From JABCPE02 sp963518955 (lineage in GTDB: Bacteria > Bacteroidota > Bacteroidia > Flavobacteriales > Weeksellaceae), in NCBI GenBank assembly GCA_963518955.1, contig CAUQKI010000023.1, forward strand, positions 1-14,516: a stretch of DNA of 14,516 nt. The letters are read 5' to 3'. This document shows positions 13,330-14,516 of this stretch, piece by piece. The translations under genes and the position numbers were made by a program. The notes under the pieces are model-generated. The model was not told the origin of the DNA. It saw only the letters and a program-made list of their open reading frames with translations, and searched no databases. Each line of letters opens with the position of its first letter. Within the stretch, counting starts at the first letter, position 1.

Positions 13330-14019
13330 ATGGAAAAGATAATACAAATAACAGCAGGAAAAGGTCCTTTAGAATGCCAATGGGTAGTGGCGAAAGTACT
13401 CAAGACTTTCCTGCAAGAAGCTACTCAAGCAGGCATCAGCTATACCATTCTCAGCCGAGAGGAAGGCGATGCCAATCTCACTGTAAAATCAGTTACCCTG
13501 CAACTCAAAGGCAAGGAGTTAGCGCCATTTTTGAAAAGTTGGCTCGGCACCGTGTGCTGGGCAGGCAAGAGCACTTTTCGCAAATTCCATCAGCGCAGCA
13601 ATTGGTATATAGGCGTTTTCGAGCTCGACCAATTGCAACGCCAGTCTTTCTCAGAGCGCGATGTACAGTTCCAAACCACTCGCTCGCAAGGCAATGGCGG
13701 ACAGAATGTGAACAAGGTAAATTCTGCAGTGCGCGCCACCCACCTGCCTACGGGTATCAGCGTATTGGCACAGGATTCACGTTCGCAACTCGACAATAAA
13801 AAACTCGCCCTTGCCCGCCTTAAAGAAAAACTCGCCGAAATGGAGCTTCAGCAACTTGCCGAGCAAGCACAGAGCCATTGGAACAATCACACCCAAGTGC
13901 AGCGTGGTAACCCTGTACGCACTTTCAAAGGCAGTGATTTCAAAAGCAATTATGTAGAAAAGAGCTATAAGAAAAAACGGGCAGAAGCGAAGAGGGAAAT
14001 TAGTAAATTTGTTGATTAA
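13330..14019 (+). CDS. prfH: Peptide chain release factor-like protein PrfH (RF-H)
   Basis: PrfH is a codon-independent release-factor homologue that frees peptides from ribosomes with 16S rRNA cut at the decoding centre, after which RtcB RNA ligase reseals the rRNA. The catalytic GGQ is at residues 123-125 in SQGNGGQNVNKVNSAVRATHLPTGI. Other family marks are GTVCWAGKSTFRKFHQRSNWYIGV (73-96), QDSRSQLDNKKLALARL after the GGQ, and RGNPVRTFKG near the C-terminus. It lacks the tripeptide codon-reading domain of RF1/RF2. At 229 residues it is slightly longer than the E. coli protein. The usual upstream partner rtcB is absent; the basic-protein gene sits 15 nt before it. The coding sequence is visibly G+C-richer than its neighbours (34 of 60 bases at 13681-13740 by hand count), suggesting separate acquisition. 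Confidence 0.93.
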   Translation: MEKIIQITAGKGPLECQWVVAKVLKTFLQEATQAGISYTILSREEGDANLTVKSVTLQLKGKELAPFLKSWLGTVCWAGKSTFRKFHQRSNWYIGVFELDQLQRQSFSERDVQFQTTRSQGNGGQNVNKVNSAVRATHLPTGISVLAQDSRSQLDNKKLALARLKEKLAEMELQQLAEQAQSHWNNHTQVQRGNPVRTFKGSDFKSNYVEKSYKKKRAEAKREISKFVD

Positions 14020-14077
14020 CAAATGAGCCAATGAGTGCGACTTTTTAAGCCTTTCTGCTACTCTAAAAATAAACTTT

Positions 14078-14479
14078 ATGACTGGAAGAATGTACCAAGA
14101 TACCCATTTCAACCTTACCATACTCAATGGTTTGCCCATAGAGCAACTCAAAGTGTGCGTAAATCCTAATGATGGAGGTGTTTTAATCATCTATTTAAAA
14201 GCAGAAGGACAACCTATTTTTCATTTCTTTTTAGATGTGGGTATTGCTTTTTGTGAGTGTTGGAATGAGTATGAAGTAGAGGAGGACGATGATGCCTATC
14301 GCTTTGATGACCTTACTGAGGTTTGGCAACTCAAAGGCAAACACATTAGCGCTATTTTTGCCGAAGAAGTAGCCGGAAATAGTGAGATTACCTTTCTTTT
14401 GGAAGAAGGTGAAAAGCTCAGGCTCTACTATAGCCCCGCAGAAGATAAGAACTATTTTATTAAAAAATTAAAACAATGA
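14078..14479 (+). CDS. Hypothetical acidic protein next to prfH, 133 aa
   Basis: No family recognised. It is a soluble protein without signal peptide. It begins MTGRMYQDTHFNLTILNGLP, then shows alternating strands (GGVLIIYLKAEGQPIFHFFLDVG, 33-55), an acidic stretch EVEEDDDAYRFDDL (66-79) and a strand-rich C-terminus ending FIKKLKQ. The ATG at 14090 (MYQDTHF) is an alternative start. It follows prfH by 58 nt without a strong terminator (only a 7-bp palindrome at the prfH stop) and its own stop codon overlaps the next start as ATGA, so it is translationally coupled to the exonuclease gene. The acidic segment could mimic nucleic acid or bind a basic partner, but this is guesswork. Confidence 0.72.
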   Translation: MTGRMYQDTHFNLTILNGLPIEQLKVCVNPNDGGVLIIYLKAEGQPIFHFFLDVGIAFCECWNEYEVEEDDDAYRFDDLTEVWQLKGKHISAIFAEEVAGNSEITFLLEEGEKLRLYYSPAEDKNYFIKKLKQ

Positions 14480-14516
14480 CAAACAAAATCATTATTATAG
14501 ACTTAGAAGCGACTTG
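14476..14516 (+). CDS. 3'-5' exonuclease (DEDD family), 5' end only
   Basis: The reading frame starts ATG at 14476, overlapping the previous stop by four bases, and runs off the window after 13 full codons. The residues MTNKIIIIDLEAT contain the ExoI motif D-L-E (metal-binding Asp and Glu) of DnaQ-fold exonucleases, and the hydrophobic beta strand before it is typical. The phrase IDLEAT, with a next codon beginning TG (Cys or Trp), is characteristic of the ERI-1/KapD-like RNA exonucleases more than of DNA polymerase proofreading subunits. With only one of the motifs present the subfamily is tentative. Its coupling to the unknown acidic protein and prfH suggests a shared RNA-related role. Confidence 0.72.
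   Translation, partial: MTNKIIIIDLEAT

Noticed and set aside
13374..13799. Long +1-frame ORF inside prfH
   Set aside because: It is the overlapping shadow of a clear PrfH reading frame in G+C-richer DNA, with low-complexity Arg/Gln/Ser content and no homology-like motifs.
13777..14190. 137-codon minus-strand ORF over the prfH end and the next gene's start
   Set aside because: It overlaps two better-supported plus-strand genes and shows no recognisable domain; hydrophobic stretches mirror Lys/Glu-rich codons on the other strand.
1..14516. CRISPR array, tRNA or rRNA genes, insertion sequence
   Set aside because: No regularly spaced repeats, no tRNA cloverleaf or T-loop consensus, no rRNA segments, and no transposase or terminal inverted repeats were found on reading both strands.

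Overview
The window looks like a low-GC flavobacterial chromosome (Bacteroidota, Flavobacteriia, probably the Chryseobacterium/Riemerella/Bergeyella group). Signs are Bacteroidota-type promoters (TTG, 18-20 nt, then TAnnTTTG), very few Shine-Dalgarno sequences, a type IX secretion (T9SS) C-terminal sorting signal, the tsaE-ald neighbourhood, and an alanine dehydrogenase with the N-terminal extension I associate with flavobacteria. The genus is inferred from gene content and not proven.

Layout: (1) 68-1239, two unassigned genes, one cytosolic and one lipoprotein. (2) 1354-2989, tsaE (tRNA t6A synthesis) and an alanine dehydrogenase homologue, ending in a bidirectional terminator shared with (3) the opposing operon pyrH-frr at 4315-3026 (UMP kinase, ribosome recycling factor). 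(4) 4457-6300, cmk, then three small envelope-type proteins (YtxH, DUF1469 holin-like, unknown). (5) 6678-6337, a very short secreted protein that is almost only a T9SS sorting domain. (6) 6825-8325, lptB and yaaA, closely spaced. (7) 8411-9574, an AT-rich secreted orphan and an opposing Cys-rich lipoprotein. (8) 9749-11561, a padR-pspC envelope-stress pair with a near-perfect promoter. (9) 11696-12262, a small acyltransferase with an altered HX4D motif.

The right-hand end is the accessory part. A strong promoter at 12279-12307 leads into a structured 240-nt segment. It holds a 24-codon small ORF, nested hairpins, an intrinsic terminator, and an 11-bp long-range inverted repeat whose second arm lies just before the start codon of an unknown, very basic 258-residue protein. 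Next come prfH (release-factor homologue RF-H), visibly richer in G+C than its surroundings, an unknown 133-residue protein, and the first 13 codons of a DEDD-type 3'-5' exonuclease whose start overlaps the preceding stop. PrfH is known to act with the RNA ligase RtcB on ribosomes with cleaved 16S rRNA. Here no rtcB is upstream, and the partners in view are an unknown protein and a nuclease.

The most promising candidate for something undescribed is therefore 12279-14516: a possibly attenuated basic-protein gene followed by a non-canonical PrfH/exonuclease cluster. All functional links in that stretch are inference.
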